Below, in pieces: positions 16,833 to 25,787 of a stretch of DNA of 64,000 nucleotides (the stretch's first letter is position 1; each line of letters opens with the position of its first letter). A program made the translations under genes and the position numbers. The DNA is taken from positions 62,001-126,000 of the forward strand of contig NZ_CP133190.1 in assembly GCF_030913705.1 (NCBI RefSeq), given 5' to 3'. This stretch comes from Anaerocolumna sp. MB42-C2 (GTDB lineage: Bacteria > Bacillota > Clostridia > Lachnospirales > Lachnospiraceae). The notes under the pieces were generated by a model, which did not search any database, was not told the origin of the DNA, and was given only the letters and a program-made list of their open reading frames with translations.

Positions 16833-16887
16833 TTGACAATTGAATCAAGAAGTCCTATATTTAAAACAGTGTTATGAAACACTGTTT
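16833..16887 (+). promoter_or_regulatory. promoter and operator of the tetR gene
   Basis: TTGACA (16833-16838), 17 bases, TATATT (16856-16861), then the palindrome AAACAGTGTT (16864-16873) / AACACTGTTT (16878-16887), 20 bases before the gene. The palindrome is identical to the one before the cupin gene at 7815-7838. Confidence 0.8.
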
Positions 16888-16907
16888 TAAATATAGGAGG
16901 AAAATAC

Positions 16908-17528
16908 ATGGCAAAGCAAATTGAAGGTGTATATGAGAAAGTGTATGAGTGTGGGAAGAAGGAATTCTTAAGTAAAGGATTCAAGGATGCATCGCTTCGT
17001 ACTATAGCACAGGAAGCTGGTACCAGTACCGGTTCTATTTATACACGTTTTCAGAATAAAGAGGGATTATTCCATGCCATTGTATATCCAGTTGTGGATG
17101 AATTGAAATCATGGTTCTTAGAGGTGCAAGAGTTATTTCACAAAAAGGATTCTGATTATCAGAAGAAAAATATGTTTCATTATAGTGGAATGGAAGCTGA
17201 AAAATTAGTGTCTTATATTTATGATAACTACGATATATTCAAGCTGTTGCTAGAATGTGCCGAGGGAACAGAATTTTCTGATTTTTTAAATCAGCTGGTG
17301 GAGATTGAAATGGAATATACGGTGAAATACATGGAGGTTACAAAGGATGATGCACTCAAAAAGGAGACGATTACATCTGAATTTCTTCACATCGTAACCA
17401 GTTCATATTTTTCCGGAATATTTGAGATGGTACGACATAATATGAAAAGAGAAGATGGTATGTTGTATGCAAAGCAGTTAAGAGAATTTTATTATGCTGG
17501 ATTTGCTAATATTTACAACTGGAAATAA
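16908..17528 (+). CDS. TetR-family regulator of the ABC pair
   Basis: A 206-residue TetR/AcrR regulator. The N-terminal helix-turn-helix is SLRTIAQEAGTSTGSIYTRFQNKEGLFHAI (about residues 25-54); the rest is a ligand-binding helical domain. AGGAGG precedes the ATG. It is followed by a terminator and then the ABC pair on the same strand. A perfect palindrome in its own promoter implies self-control, and the copy before the cupin gene implies a second target. Confidence 0.88.
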   Translation: MAKQIEGVYEKVYECGKKEFLSKGFKDASLRTIAQEAGTSTGSIYTRFQNKEGLFHAIVYPVVDELKSWFLEVQELFHKKDSDYQKKNMFHYSGMEAEKLVSYIYDNYDIFKLLLECAEGTEFSDFLNQLVEIEMEYTVKYMEVTKDDALKKETITSEFLHIVTSSYFSGIFEMVRHNMKREDGMLYAKQLREFYYAGFANIYNWK

Positions 17529-17544
17529 AAACATGCCTGAAAAA

Positions 17545-17568
17545 TACGGGATTACCCGTAATTTTTTT
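17545..17568 (+). terminator. terminator after tetR
   Basis: TACGGG (17545-17550) pairs with CCCGTA (17555-17560), followed by seven T residues. It separates tetR from the ABC genes. Confidence 0.65.
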
Positions 17569-17577
17569 AAACACAAG

Positions 17578-17593
17578 GTTAGACATAACTAAC
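17578..17593. promoter_or_regulatory. DtxR-type operator before the ABC pair
   Basis: GTTAG (17578-17582) and CTAAC (17589-17593) spaced by six bases, directly before the AAAGGAGGG ribosome site of the first ABC gene. Same pattern as at 7672, 16567 and 31215. Confidence 0.5.
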
Positions 17594-17606
17594 TAAAGGA
17601 GGGTTT

Positions 17607-19358
17607 ATGGAACAAAAAAATCAAAGTCCGCTGAAACGAATATGGGCATTGGCAGAAGTAGAACATAGAAGACTTCGGTTTTCAGTTATTATGGCGGTTT
17701 TTGGGGTAATGTCAGGTCTCATCCCTTATTTCTGTGCAGGGAAAATCATTATAATGTTACTCGAACAGACAGCAGATATTAAAAGCTGTATACTTTGGCT
17801 GATACTGGCTTTGACAGGCAGTATAGGAAAAGTGCTGCTTACTACTTTTTCAACTTCACAATCCCATAAGGCGACCTTTGCAGTATTGGCAGAGGTACGA
17901 AATAAATGTGTACATAAGCTGGCAAAACTGTCTATGGGAACTTTACAGAACCAATCTGTGGGAAGATGGAAGAGCATATTGGTTGATCAGATTGAGAGCA
18001 TGGAAACAACACTTGCCCACCTTTTACCTGAAATGACGTCTAATGTTTTATCTCCGTTATTACTAATTATTACCTTGTTTTTTCTTGATTGGCGGCTGGC
18101 ATTGCTATCGGTTGCCACCCTTCCGATTGGTATGATATTTATGATGACTACCATGAAATCCTATCCGGTAAAATATCAGGAATCTGTCCAAATAGGTAAG
18201 AAAATGAACGATTCTATCGTAGAGTATATTAATGGGATTGAAGTGATTAAAGCTTATAATCAGGGTCAGGTAGCTTATACAGGTTATGTAAATGCAGTTA
18301 ATGCCAATGCCTCATATTTTTATAATTGGATGAAAAGTGCTCAGTTTGGCATGGCATGCTATCGTAATTTCAGCCCTGCTGTTTTATTTGGGGTACTACC
18401 TGTGGGATTAGCATTTTATCTTGGTGGAAGCATTACATCTTCTGAGTTTATTATGATAATGATTTTATCCATGGGAATTGTGGGACCGATTATCGCAGCT
18501 TCCAATTTCATTGATTCACTGGCCCAGACAGGTACCATTATCGAATCCATTGAAACCATATTAAAAGCACCGGAACAACACCATCCAAAAGATCCGGTAC
18601 AATTAAACGGAACAGATATTGAAATGAATCATGTTTCTTTTTCTTACGAAAAAGAGCAGGGAAATATTTTAACAGATATTACATTAAAAATCCGTCAAGG
18701 TACAGTCAATGCTTTTGTCGGACCAAGTGGAGGCGGGAAATCTACGATTACAAAACTAATCGCTGGTTTTTGGGATATTGAAACAGGAAGTATCAAAATC
18801 GGCGGAACAGAAATCAGTGATATTCCGCTTACACAAATAGCGGACCAGATTGCGTATGTATCTCAGGATAATTTCCTATTTGATGATACCATCCGGGAAA
18901 ATATACGCATGGGAAAAGAATATGCTACCGATGAAGAAGTGGAAGAAGTAGCAAGCAGGGCAGGTTGCGATACTTTTATTCGAGGCCTTGAACGTGGGTA
19001 TGAAACAAAAGTAGGTGGTGGCGGAGCTCACCTTTCTGGCGGCGAACGGCAGAGAATTGCCATTGCAAGAGCCATGCTAAAAGATGCACCGATTATAATA
19101 CTAGATGAAGCGACGGCTTATATCGACCCGGAGAATGAAGCAGTTCTTCAAAAAGCAATCATAAAACTGGTACAAGGAAAAACCTTGATTATGATTGCTC
19201 ATCGGTTATCGACGATTGTTGATGCAGATCAGATTATTCTCGTGGATCATGGGAAAATCAGTGCTGCCGGAACTCATAAGCAGTTATTACAGGAATCTGA
19301 ATTGTATCAGAATATGTGGAATGCCCATATCGGAGCAAAGGATGGTGAACAGGAATGA
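17607..19358 (+). CDS. exporter-fold ABC transporter, first half of a pair
   Basis: A 583-residue fusion of a six-helix ABC exporter membrane domain (about residues 20-320) and an ATPase domain. Walker A GPSGGGKST is near 372, signature LSGGERQR near 475, Walker B IIILDEA near 496, and the H-loop is IMIAHRLST. Its stop overlaps the next ABC start (ATGA), as expected for a heterodimer. Exporter-fold pairs such as YbtPQ and IrtAB import siderophores, and the DtxR-type box upstream suggests a metal-linked substrate. Direction of transport cannot be read from sequence. Confidence 0.88.
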   Translation: MEQKNQSPLKRIWALAEVEHRRLRFSVIMAVFGVMSGLIPYFCAGKIIIMLLEQTADIKSCILWLILALTGSIGKVLLTTFSTSQSHKATFAVLAEVRNKCVHKLAKLSMGTLQNQSVGRWKSILVDQIESMETTLAHLLPEMTSNVLSPLLLIITLFFLDWRLALLSVATLPIGMIFMMTTMKSYPVKYQESVQIGKKMNDSIVEYINGIEVIKAYNQGQVAYTGYVNAVNANASYFYNWMKSAQFGMACYRNFSPAVLFGVLPVGLAFYLGGSITSSEFIMIMILSMGIVGPIIAASNFIDSLAQTGTIIESIETILKAPEQHHPKDPVQLNGTDIEMNHVSFSYEKEQGNILTDITLKIRQGTVNAFVGPSGGGKSTITKLIAGFWDIETGSIKIGGTEISDIPLTQIADQIAYVSQDNFLFDDTIRENIRMGKEYATDEEVEEVASRAGCDTFIRGLERGYETKVGGGGAHLSGGERQRIAIARAMLKDAPIIILDEATAYIDPENEAVLQKAIIKLVQGKTLIMIAHRLSTIVDADQIILVDHGKISAAGTHKQLLQESELYQNMWNAHIGAKDGEQE

Positions 19359-21085
19359 TAGAGATTTTTCGAAAAATATGGAGATTCGCCGGTGAGGAAC
19401 AAAAAAACATTCGTAACTCTATCCTCATAGGATTTCTGAATGCAATCTTTCATATGCTGCAGATTGGTGCAATTTTTCTTACTATTTCGGCATTGGTTGA
19501 AAAAAGTTCTGACCATACAACAATATGGTATGTGTTTGGTCTGATTGTGGTAAGTATAGCAGGTAAAATTGTCACAAATTATTTCTCTCAACTGCAACAA
19601 ACGCATGCTGGATATTTTATGACTGCCAATAAAAGAGTTTTTATTGGAAACAGAATGAAATTAATACCAATGGGATTTTTTAACCAGAACAGTCTAGGAA
19701 ATATTATGGGTATTAGTACCACGGTATTGGGAGATGTAGAAACCACAGCACCAATGGTTTTGGTTTTGACTTTAGGCGGTTTTATTACAACTATAGTATT
19801 TACGGTTTACATGCTGGTGTTTGACTGGAGAATGGGCTTAATTACAGTGACAGGTGTTCTTTTATTCTGTCTGATTACTTCTGCCATGGAGAAAAAATCA
19901 AGAGGTACCGCACCCAAAAGACAAAAAGCACAAGCAGAACTTGTAGAAAATATAGTTGAGACCATACAGGGAATGGGAATCGTAAAAGCCTTTAACCTTA
20001 CAAAAACTGATAACAAGAAGGTAGATCAAGCAATTGAAAACAGTAAAAAAATGAATCTGGCAATGGAGCAGCTGATTACTCCTTATACGATTATGCAGGC
20101 AGGAATATTACGGATATTCAGTGTGATTTTGATGGCGGCAGCATTATATTTCTATTTTGATGGAACCATGCAGCTTACATATTCCCTGATGTTTATTGTG
20201 GTTTCATTTATTATATTTGAACAGATAGAATCCGCAGGACACGGAGTTGCAATCCTTCGTGTGTGTGGCAGTTCCATTGAACAGGCAAATCAGATGGATG
20301 ACGTACCATTAATGGATGAAAAAGGAAAGACAATAAATCCAGAGAATCAGGATATTATATTTGAACATGTGGACTTTTCCTATGAGAAGAGACAGATACT
20401 AAAAGATATGAACCTTAAGATCAAGGATAAGACAATGACAGCCATTATTGGTCCAAGCGGTTCTGGAAAAACGACCATCTGTAACCTGATTGCAAGATTC
20501 TGGGATGTAGATGGCGGTAATATCAAAATTGGCGGAAAAAACGTCAAAGATTATACACTGGAATCATTAATGGAACAAATCAGTATGGTATTTCAGAATG
20601 TATATCTTTTTGGAGATACCATAGAAAATAACATCCGCTTTGGAAGACCAGATGCAACCAGAGAGGAGGTTATAAAGGCAGCAAAAAAAGCATGCTGCCA
20701 TGAGTTTATCAGCAGGCTTCCAAATGGATATGAAACGGAGATTGGAGATAAGGGTTTTGCTCTTTCGGGAGGTGAAAAGCAGAGAATTTCTATCGCAAGA
20801 GCTATTTTAAAGGATGCACCAATCATCATTTTTGACGAGGCGACAGCCAATGTAGATCCGGAGAATGAAGTACACTTGCAGAAAGCTTTTGAAGAACTGA
20901 CCAGAAATAAAACAATTATCATGATTGCGCACCGATTAAAAACAGTCCGCCATGCAGACCAGATACTTGTAGTAGATGGAGGGAAAATTGTTCAAACAGG
21001 GAAGCATGAAGAGCTGATTAAACAGGAGGGAATCTATAAACGTTTTGTTGGTGAAAGAAAAGAGGTTGTTTCCTGGAGCATCTAA
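19355..21085 (+). CDS. exporter-fold ABC transporter, second half of a pair
   Basis: A 576-residue membrane-ATPase fusion that pairs with the preceding gene (4-base overlap). Walker A GPSGSGKTT is near residue 366, signature LSGGEKQR, Walker B IIIFDEA, H-loop IMIAHRLKT. Around the signature KACCHEFISRLPNGYETEIG is shared closely with the second subunits at 36848 and with the ATPase part of the hybrid at 21662, showing paralogy among these loci. Confidence 0.88.
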   Translation: MIEIFRKIWRFAGEEQKNIRNSILIGFLNAIFHMLQIGAIFLTISALVEKSSDHTTIWYVFGLIVVSIAGKIVTNYFSQLQQTHAGYFMTANKRVFIGNRMKLIPMGFFNQNSLGNIMGISTTVLGDVETTAPMVLVLTLGGFITTIVFTVYMLVFDWRMGLITVTGVLLFCLITSAMEKKSRGTAPKRQKAQAELVENIVETIQGMGIVKAFNLTKTDNKKVDQAIENSKKMNLAMEQLITPYTIMQAGILRIFSVILMAAALYFYFDGTMQLTYSLMFIVVSFIIFEQIESAGHGVAILRVCGSSIEQANQMDDVPLMDEKGKTINPENQDIIFEHVDFSYEKRQILKDMNLKIKDKTMTAIIGPSGSGKTTICNLIARFWDVDGGNIKIGGKNVKDYTLESLMEQISMVFQNVYLFGDTIENNIRFGRPDATREEVIKAAKKACCHEFISRLPNGYETEIGDKGFALSGGEKQRISIARAILKDAPIIIFDEATANVDPENEVHLQKAFEELTRNKTIIMIAHRLKTVRHADQILVVDGGKIVQTGKHEELIKQEGIYKRFVGERKEVVSWSI

Positions 21086-21179
21086 AAATAACAGATATCA
21101 AAATAATTTCATGGGCAAAAGATGTAAAAACTATATACTATAGTAGTTAACTGAATAAACGGAAAGTCTGGTGATAATG

Positions 21180-21665
21180 ATGAATCAAAGAAAGCATTTG
21201 CCAATATTTGGTGTGGGTCCAATTTATGGGGCGGCGATTATATTTTTATCAGTAGTAGGCATTGCGATATCAGAAAAGGGATATCTTAACAGCGGCAGAG
21301 TAGGTATGCTCAGAGTGCCTTTTTTAATATTGGGTGTTCTACTGATTGTTTTTGGAATATTAATCTGGCTTGAAGCAGTTTTAAGGTCAAAGATTGATGA
21401 GAATATAAAAAACAATCATCTTGTAACAACAGGCATATATGCCAAGGTGCGTAATCCATTATATTCTGCATTTATGATAGTATGCACTGGAGCAATCTTC
21501 TGTGCTGATAATCTGTGGTTACTGCTTTTACCAATCCTTTATTGGATTAGTATGACCGTGCTTATGAAAGCTACTGAAGAAAAATGGCTTAAGGAGCTAT
21601 ATGGAATGCAATATATCGAATATTGCAAAAAAGTAAATCGTTGTATTCCTTGGTTAACAAAATGA
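21180..21665 (+). CDS. isoprenylcysteine methyltransferase-like membrane protein
   Basis: A 161-residue protein of the ICMT/phospholipid methyltransferase-like family. It has four or five hydrophobic segments, and a C-terminal half with LVTTGIYAKVRNPLYSAFM and EEKWLKELYGMQYIEYCKKV, the SAM-binding signature of the family. The physiological substrate is unknown in bacteria lacking prenylated proteins. Its stop overlaps the start of the hybrid gene (ATGA). Several ATG/GTG starts are possible within 9 bases; I take the last. Confidence 0.75.
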   Translation: MNQRKHLPIFGVGPIYGAAIIFLSVVGIAISEKGYLNSGRVGMLRVPFLILGVLLIVFGILIWLEAVLRSKIDENIKNNHLVTTGIYAKVRNPLYSAFMIVCTGAIFCADNLWLLLLPILYWISMTVLMKATEEKWLKELYGMQYIEYCKKVNRCIPWLTK

Positions 21666-22924
21666 GTAAAAAGGTGATGGAAATTAATAATTGTAACGTT
21701 TGGTATCAGGATACCGCGGTATTACTAGAAGAAAAGAAAGACTATTCCGTATATAAATTCAAATGTACGGGAAAAGGTATTTTGTATACGTATAACATTT
21801 TTGATGAAATTGATGTAATCTTTGCAGAAATTGACAGTAAAGATGTTTTTATCCCTGAAATACCCGATAAAAATATCATCGAAATCTCATGGTGTAAAAA
21901 AGGACGTGTAGAGTGTGAATTTTCAGATAATACGGTAGCATACATACAAGAGGGAGATTTCGGCATTGATGCAACCAGTTATACTCCAAGATGTTATAGT
22001 TTTCCAATGGGTACTTACGAAGCTGTGACAATTGCGATTAATAAGGAAAGATTTTCACATGATACAAGGAAAATCATGAATCAGTTTTCAATTGATATTG
22101 ATCAAATTTGCGATACACTTGCTGCCATTATAGGATTAAGAAATATTGAAACAGTAGAAGAGGGAAATAAAGAACAATTTTTGGTAAACAATATTGAAAT
22201 AAAAGATATTACTTTTGTTTATGATAAAGAGCCTGTTATTGAAGAACTGTCTTGTAGTTTGAAGAACAAAACCACTACTGCTATTATAGGTCCATCCGGT
22301 TCTGGAAAAACTACGTTATGTCATTTGATTGCGAGATTTTGGGATATTCAAAGCGTTACAATTATGATTTCAGAAAATGATGTAAGAGAGTATCGGTATG
22401 ATAGCCTCTTATCAAATATCACAATGGTCTTTCAGGATGTTTATTTATTTGCAGATACGATACGAAATAATATAAAATTTGGTAATCCGGATGCAACAGA
22501 GGAAGAGATCATTGAAATTTCTAAAAAAGCATGCTGCCATGAGTTTATTATGAAGCTGCCAGAGGGATATGATACGGTATTGGAAGAAAACGGTGCAAGT
22601 TTATCCGGTGGAGAATGGCAGAGAATTTCAATTGCCCGCGCTTTGCTAAAAGAGTGCAATCTTGTGATTTTGGATGAAGCAACTTCAAGTATCGATCCGG
22701 AAAACGAAGAAAAGTTAATGCTTGCAATTAAAGAATTATTAAAAAACAAAACAGCCATTATTATTGCTCATAGTTTAAATACAATCAGAGAAGCGGATCA
22801 TATTATTGTAATTGATCATGGAAATATTGTACAGGAAGGTATTCATAATCAATTAAAAGAAGAGGAGGGAATATATAAGAAGTTTATTGCCACAAGACAT
22901 AAAGAGCTTTCATGGAAAATATAA
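21662..22924 (+). CDS. hybrid: AraC-type sensor domain joined to ABC ATPase
   Basis: A 420-residue protein with an unusual join. Residues about 1-160 match the N-terminal ligand domain of the local AraC regulator at 33981 (VLL.E.K..SV.., then ISWCKKGRVECEF against IDHCREGRLEYAS). Residues about 175-420 are a complete ABC exporter ATPase: Walker A GPSGSGKTT, signature LSGGEWQR, Walker B LVILDEA, H-loop IIIAHSLNT. The AraC helix-turn-helix and the ABC membrane domain are both missing. The gene order AraC-ABC-ABC at 33981-38596 suggests an in-frame deletion from a similar cluster. ATGA overlap with the preceding gene provides coupling. It may be an inert relic or a soluble ATPase with a sensor; the sequence cannot tell. 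Confidence 0.8.
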   Translation: MSKKVMEINNCNVWYQDTAVLLEEKKDYSVYKFKCTGKGILYTYNIFDEIDVIFAEIDSKDVFIPEIPDKNIIEISWCKKGRVECEFSDNTVAYIQEGDFGIDATSYTPRCYSFPMGTYEAVTIAINKERFSHDTRKIMNQFSIDIDQICDTLAAIIGLRNIETVEEGNKEQFLVNNIEIKDITFVYDKEPVIEELSCSLKNKTTTAIIGPSGSGKTTLCHLIARFWDIQSVTIMISENDVREYRYDSLLSNITMVFQDVYLFADTIRNNIKFGNPDATEEEIIEISKKACCHEFIMKLPEGYDTVLEENGASLSGGEWQRISIARALLKECNLVILDEATSSIDPENEEKLMLAIKELLKNKTAIIIAHSLNTIREADHIIVIDHGNIVQEGIHNQLKEEEGIYKKFIATRHKELSWKI

Positions 22925-22940
22925 ATGATTTCGTTTTAAG

Positions 22941-22974
22941 CAAAAGCAAACCAAAGTTTTCCGGTTTGCTTTTG
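22941..22974. terminator. bidirectional terminator
   Basis: CAAAAGCAAACC (22941-22952) pairs with GGTTTGCTTTTG (22963-22974), with T-rich flanks on both strands. It lies between the hybrid gene and the convergent AraC fragment. Confidence 0.7.
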
Positions 22975-23017
22975 TTTAGTGCTTATACCAGAGGCTTACT
23001 CGAAATTCAAAGGCTCT

Positions 23018-23395
23018 TTATCGCATAACTTTTCGGTACTCTAAAGGCAGAATGCCAACATTTCTCTTAAAAAGCTCTGCAAATCTGCTGGCATTGGAAT
23101 ATCCAATGGTCTGTGCAATCTGTGCGATACTTAAATCGGTATGAGATAATAAGAATTCAGCATGTTCGATTCGTGCCTGTTGGATAAATTCAGTAATAGT
23201 ACAGCCATGAATTAGTTTAAAACTCTTTTTTAATTTCGTTTGTCCCATACATGCGATTCTTGATAGTTGTTCTAATGTCAGCGGAAAAGCAGCATGATCT
23301 TTAATGTATGCTGAAACATTCGTAATCTGTTCGATATCCTTATCCGAAAGGTGGGATTGGTTCTTTCCATGTCCATGAAAATGCTCCACCACCAA
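23018..23395 (-). pseudogene. AraC-family regulator reduced to its DNA-binding domain
   Basis: A 125-residue frame carrying a full AraC double helix-turn-helix (LEQLSRIACMGQTKLKKSFK; then SIAQIAQTIGYSNASRFAELFKR). Similarity to the family continues a few codons upstream of the TTG start (KVNEAVSL), with no start codon and then a stop, so the sensor domain of about 190 residues has been lost. A stand-alone HTH protein could still bind DNA. It is divergent from the ECF T gene, whose start lies 46 bases away. Oddly, a His-rich EHFHGHGKNQSH follows the truncation point. Confidence 0.6.
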
Positions 23396-23441
23396 AGAAA
23401 CCGCCTCATTTACCTTTGTTTAAAAAGGCGGGAATTACAGC

Positions 23442-24137
23442 GTGAGAGGAGTACATTTTGACCCGAGGACAAAGCTGTTTTTGTTATTGCTCTGTGTTAT
23501 TTGCACCATGCTTGCACCCTCCTTACGATATGAATTGATTCTCGTTTGTCTGATTGCAGTATTTTCACTGTTGTCAGGGAAACCTGGTCATGCTGCAAAA
23601 GGCATATTGTTTTATGGGATGATTTATGGAATTACTCTGCTCTCAATGTTTAAAATGACAGGAACCACACAGGCAATTTTTGCTGCATTTTTGGGGCTGG
23701 TAAATAAAGTATATCCATGCGGTTTTATGGCTGGGCTGATGATCAAAACCACAAAAACAGGTGAATTCATGGCGGCCTTCTATAAAATACATATGCCGGA
23801 TCGATTGGTGATACCTTTTGCGGTTATGATGCGGTATCTTCCGGTAGTGAGAGAAGACTGGCGTTATATTAAGGATGCCATGCGTATGAGAGGTATCTCA
23901 TTATCCATTCAAAATATCTGTCTGCGTCCGATACTGGTAGCAGAATGCCTGTATGTACCGCTTATGATGGCAGCCTCCAATACAGCCGATGAATTGTCCA
24001 TTGCTGCCGTAACACGCGGAATAGAAAACCCGAGTCCCAGAACAAGCCTTACTGAAATTAGATTTTCGGGAAAGGATCTGATTGTCATTATAATTTTTAT
24101 CAGTTATCTTGTCATGGGACTTATGAAAGTGATTTAA
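23442..24137 (+). CDS. ECF transporter T component
   Basis: A 231-residue EcfT-type membrane protein with five or so hydrophobic segments. The coupling helices carry the Ala-Arg-Gly signatures: MRMRGI (about residue 147) and AVTRGIENP (about 189). EcfT links the substrate-binding S component to the paired ATPases. The start is GTG. It is followed by a tiny frame and the double ATPase, but no S component is adjacent, unlike the S-T-A module at 31249. It may share an S subunit from elsewhere or be a partial cluster. Confidence 0.85.
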   Translation: MRGVHFDPRTKLFLLLLCVICTMLAPSLRYELILVCLIAVFSLLSGKPGHAAKGILFYGMIYGITLLSMFKMTGTTQAIFAAFLGLVNKVYPCGFMAGLMIKTTKTGEFMAAFYKIHMPDRLVIPFAVMMRYLPVVREDWRYIKDAMRMRGISLSIQNICLRPILVAECLYVPLMMAASNTADELSIAAVTRGIENPSPRTSLTEIRFSGKDLIVIIIFISYLVMGLMKVI

Positions 24138-24146
24138 GGAGGGCAA

Positions 24147-24209
24147 ATGTTAAGAAAAAGCATCTTTACAGTCCTCAGTCAAACATTATATGCACAAAAT
24201 GCAGCGTAG
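24147..24209 (+). CDS. tiny frame between ECF T and A genes
   Basis: Twenty codons beginning MLRKSIFTVLSQ with an excellent ribosome site (GGAGGG, spacing about 5). No similarity is recognised. It could be the start of a lost S component or a coupling peptide. Confidence 0.3.
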   Translation: MLRKSIFTVLSQTLYAQNAA

Positions 24210-24223
24210 AAAGGGAGGAAAAG

Positions 24224-25618
24224 ATGGAGAAAATTCAACTTGATAATATTTCTTTTTCCTATGACGGAACAGAAAATGGGATAATTAGAAACATTAGTAT
24301 ATCAGTTCCAGCAGGAGGGTGCATAGTATTAACAGGACGCAGCGGCTGCGGAAAAACTACTGTTACAAGATTGATCAATGGACTGATACCTGAATTCTTT
24401 TCCGGAAAATTAACAGGCAGTGTATTTATAGACGGTGAGAATCTTGCAAAGAAGCAGATTTATGATATAGCTAAAAAGGCTGGATCTGTATTTCAGAATC
24501 CAAAGACCCAGTTTTTTAATACGGATACGGATGGTGAGATTGCCTTTGGGTTAGAGAACTGTGGAGTGATACGACAGGTCATTGTAGAAAAAGTAAAGAA
24601 GACTGCAGATGACCTGAACATCAAAAATCTTCTGAAACGCAATATTTTTTCCTTATCGGGTGGCGAAAAACAAAAGATAGCATTTGCTTCTGTATATGCC
24701 ATGAATCCTGACATATACCTTTTGGATGAGCCGTCCTCCAATCTTGATACTGATGCAATTATTAATTTACGGGAATATATTCAAATTCTGAAAAATCAGG
24801 GAAAGACCATTATCATTGCAGAACATCGTCTATATTATCTAAAAGATCTGGCAGATAAAATCTACTACATGGATGCAGGAGAAATCAAGTATCGGTGGAG
24901 ACAGGAGGATTTTTTAAAATTGTCTGTAAAGGAAAGATTGAAGCTGGGACTTAGAAGTTTTGAATATGAAGTACCAAAACTGAATGAAACTTCATCTTTC
25001 AATGGCAATGCTGCTTTTGAAATTAGAGATTTATCCATTGGTTACGGGAAAAAGGAAGTGTTAGGTGGAATTCAATTTAAGGCAAACAGGGGAGATATCA
25101 TTGCAGTAACCGGACATAACGGGGTTGGTAAATCTACGCTGTTAAGAACTATATGCGGATTGCAAAAAGCGTTGGAGGGGACTGTATTATGGGATGGAAA
25201 AGTTCAGCATCAAAAAAGTATGCTAAACAGAACTTATATGGTTATGCAGGATGTGAACTATCAGTTATTTGCTGACAGTGTGGAGCATGAAACCTGCTTT
25301 GGACTAAAAAAAGCCGATTCAAAAAAGGTGGAACAGATATTAAAGAAACTGGATCTATATGATTTAAAAGAGAAACATCCAAATACATTATCAGGTGGGC
25401 AAAAGCAACGTCTTGCAGTTGCTGTTAGTATGTGTTGTGATAAGGATATTCTGGTTTTTGATGAACCTACCAGTGGTCTTGACTTAGAAAGTATGGGAAT
25501 GGTATCGGAATTGATGAAGAAGCTGGCAGGCATGGGAAAAATTGTTTTTGTTGTTACCCATGATTTTGAATTGGTTACTCTGGCGTGTACAAGAATGTTC
25601 AAATTAACTTCTCCATGA
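24224..25618 (+). CDS. ECF transporter double ATPase (A component)
   Basis: A 464-residue protein with two ABC ATPase domains in tandem. Domain 1 has TGRSGCGKTT (about residue 37), Q-loop VFQNPKTQFF, signature LSGGEKQK and Walker B YLLDEP. Domain 2 has TGHNGVGKST (about 305), VMQDVNYQLF, LSGGQKQR and LVFDEP. The FQNP and QD..QLF Q-loop patterns are typical for ECF energising modules. It works with the T component just upstream. Confidence 0.9.
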   Translation: MEKIQLDNISFSYDGTENGIIRNISISVPAGGCIVLTGRSGCGKTTVTRLINGLIPEFFSGKLTGSVFIDGENLAKKQIYDIAKKAGSVFQNPKTQFFNTDTDGEIAFGLENCGVIRQVIVEKVKKTADDLNIKNLLKRNIFSLSGGEKQKIAFASVYAMNPDIYLLDEPSSNLDTDAIINLREYIQILKNQGKTIIIAEHRLYYLKDLADKIYYMDAGEIKYRWRQEDFLKLSVKERLKLGLRSFEYEVPKLNETSSFNGNAAFEIRDLSIGYGKKEVLGGIQFKANRGDIIAVTGHNGVGKSTLLRTICGLQKALEGTVLWDGKVQHQKSMLNRTYMVMQDVNYQLFADSVEHETCFGLKKADSKKVEQILKKLDLYDLKEKHPNTLSGGQKQRLAVAVSMCCDKDILVFDEPTSGLDLESMGMVSELMKKLAGMGKIVFVVTHDFELVTLACTRMFKLTSP

Positions 25619-25650
25619 TAAAAAATTATTATTAAATCAAAGAGTTGATC

Positions 25651-25773
25651 ATGGAACAGGAAACAGTGAAAATAGAGCAGGATCACATGTTATCTATAAT
25701 AGCATTGGATATAAATGAATCGGAAATATCATTATCGATTAAAAATGCTTATGGTACTGTATTCCTAATATAA
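25651..25773 (+). CDS. doubtful 40-residue frame
   Basis: A short frame (MEQETVKIEQDH...) after the ECF ATPase gene with no ribosome site. No family recognised. It may be a remnant. Confidence 0.15.
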   Translation: MEQETVKIEQDHMLSIIALDINESEISLSIKNAYGTVFLI

Positions 25774-25787
25774 TAACTGAATACAAT

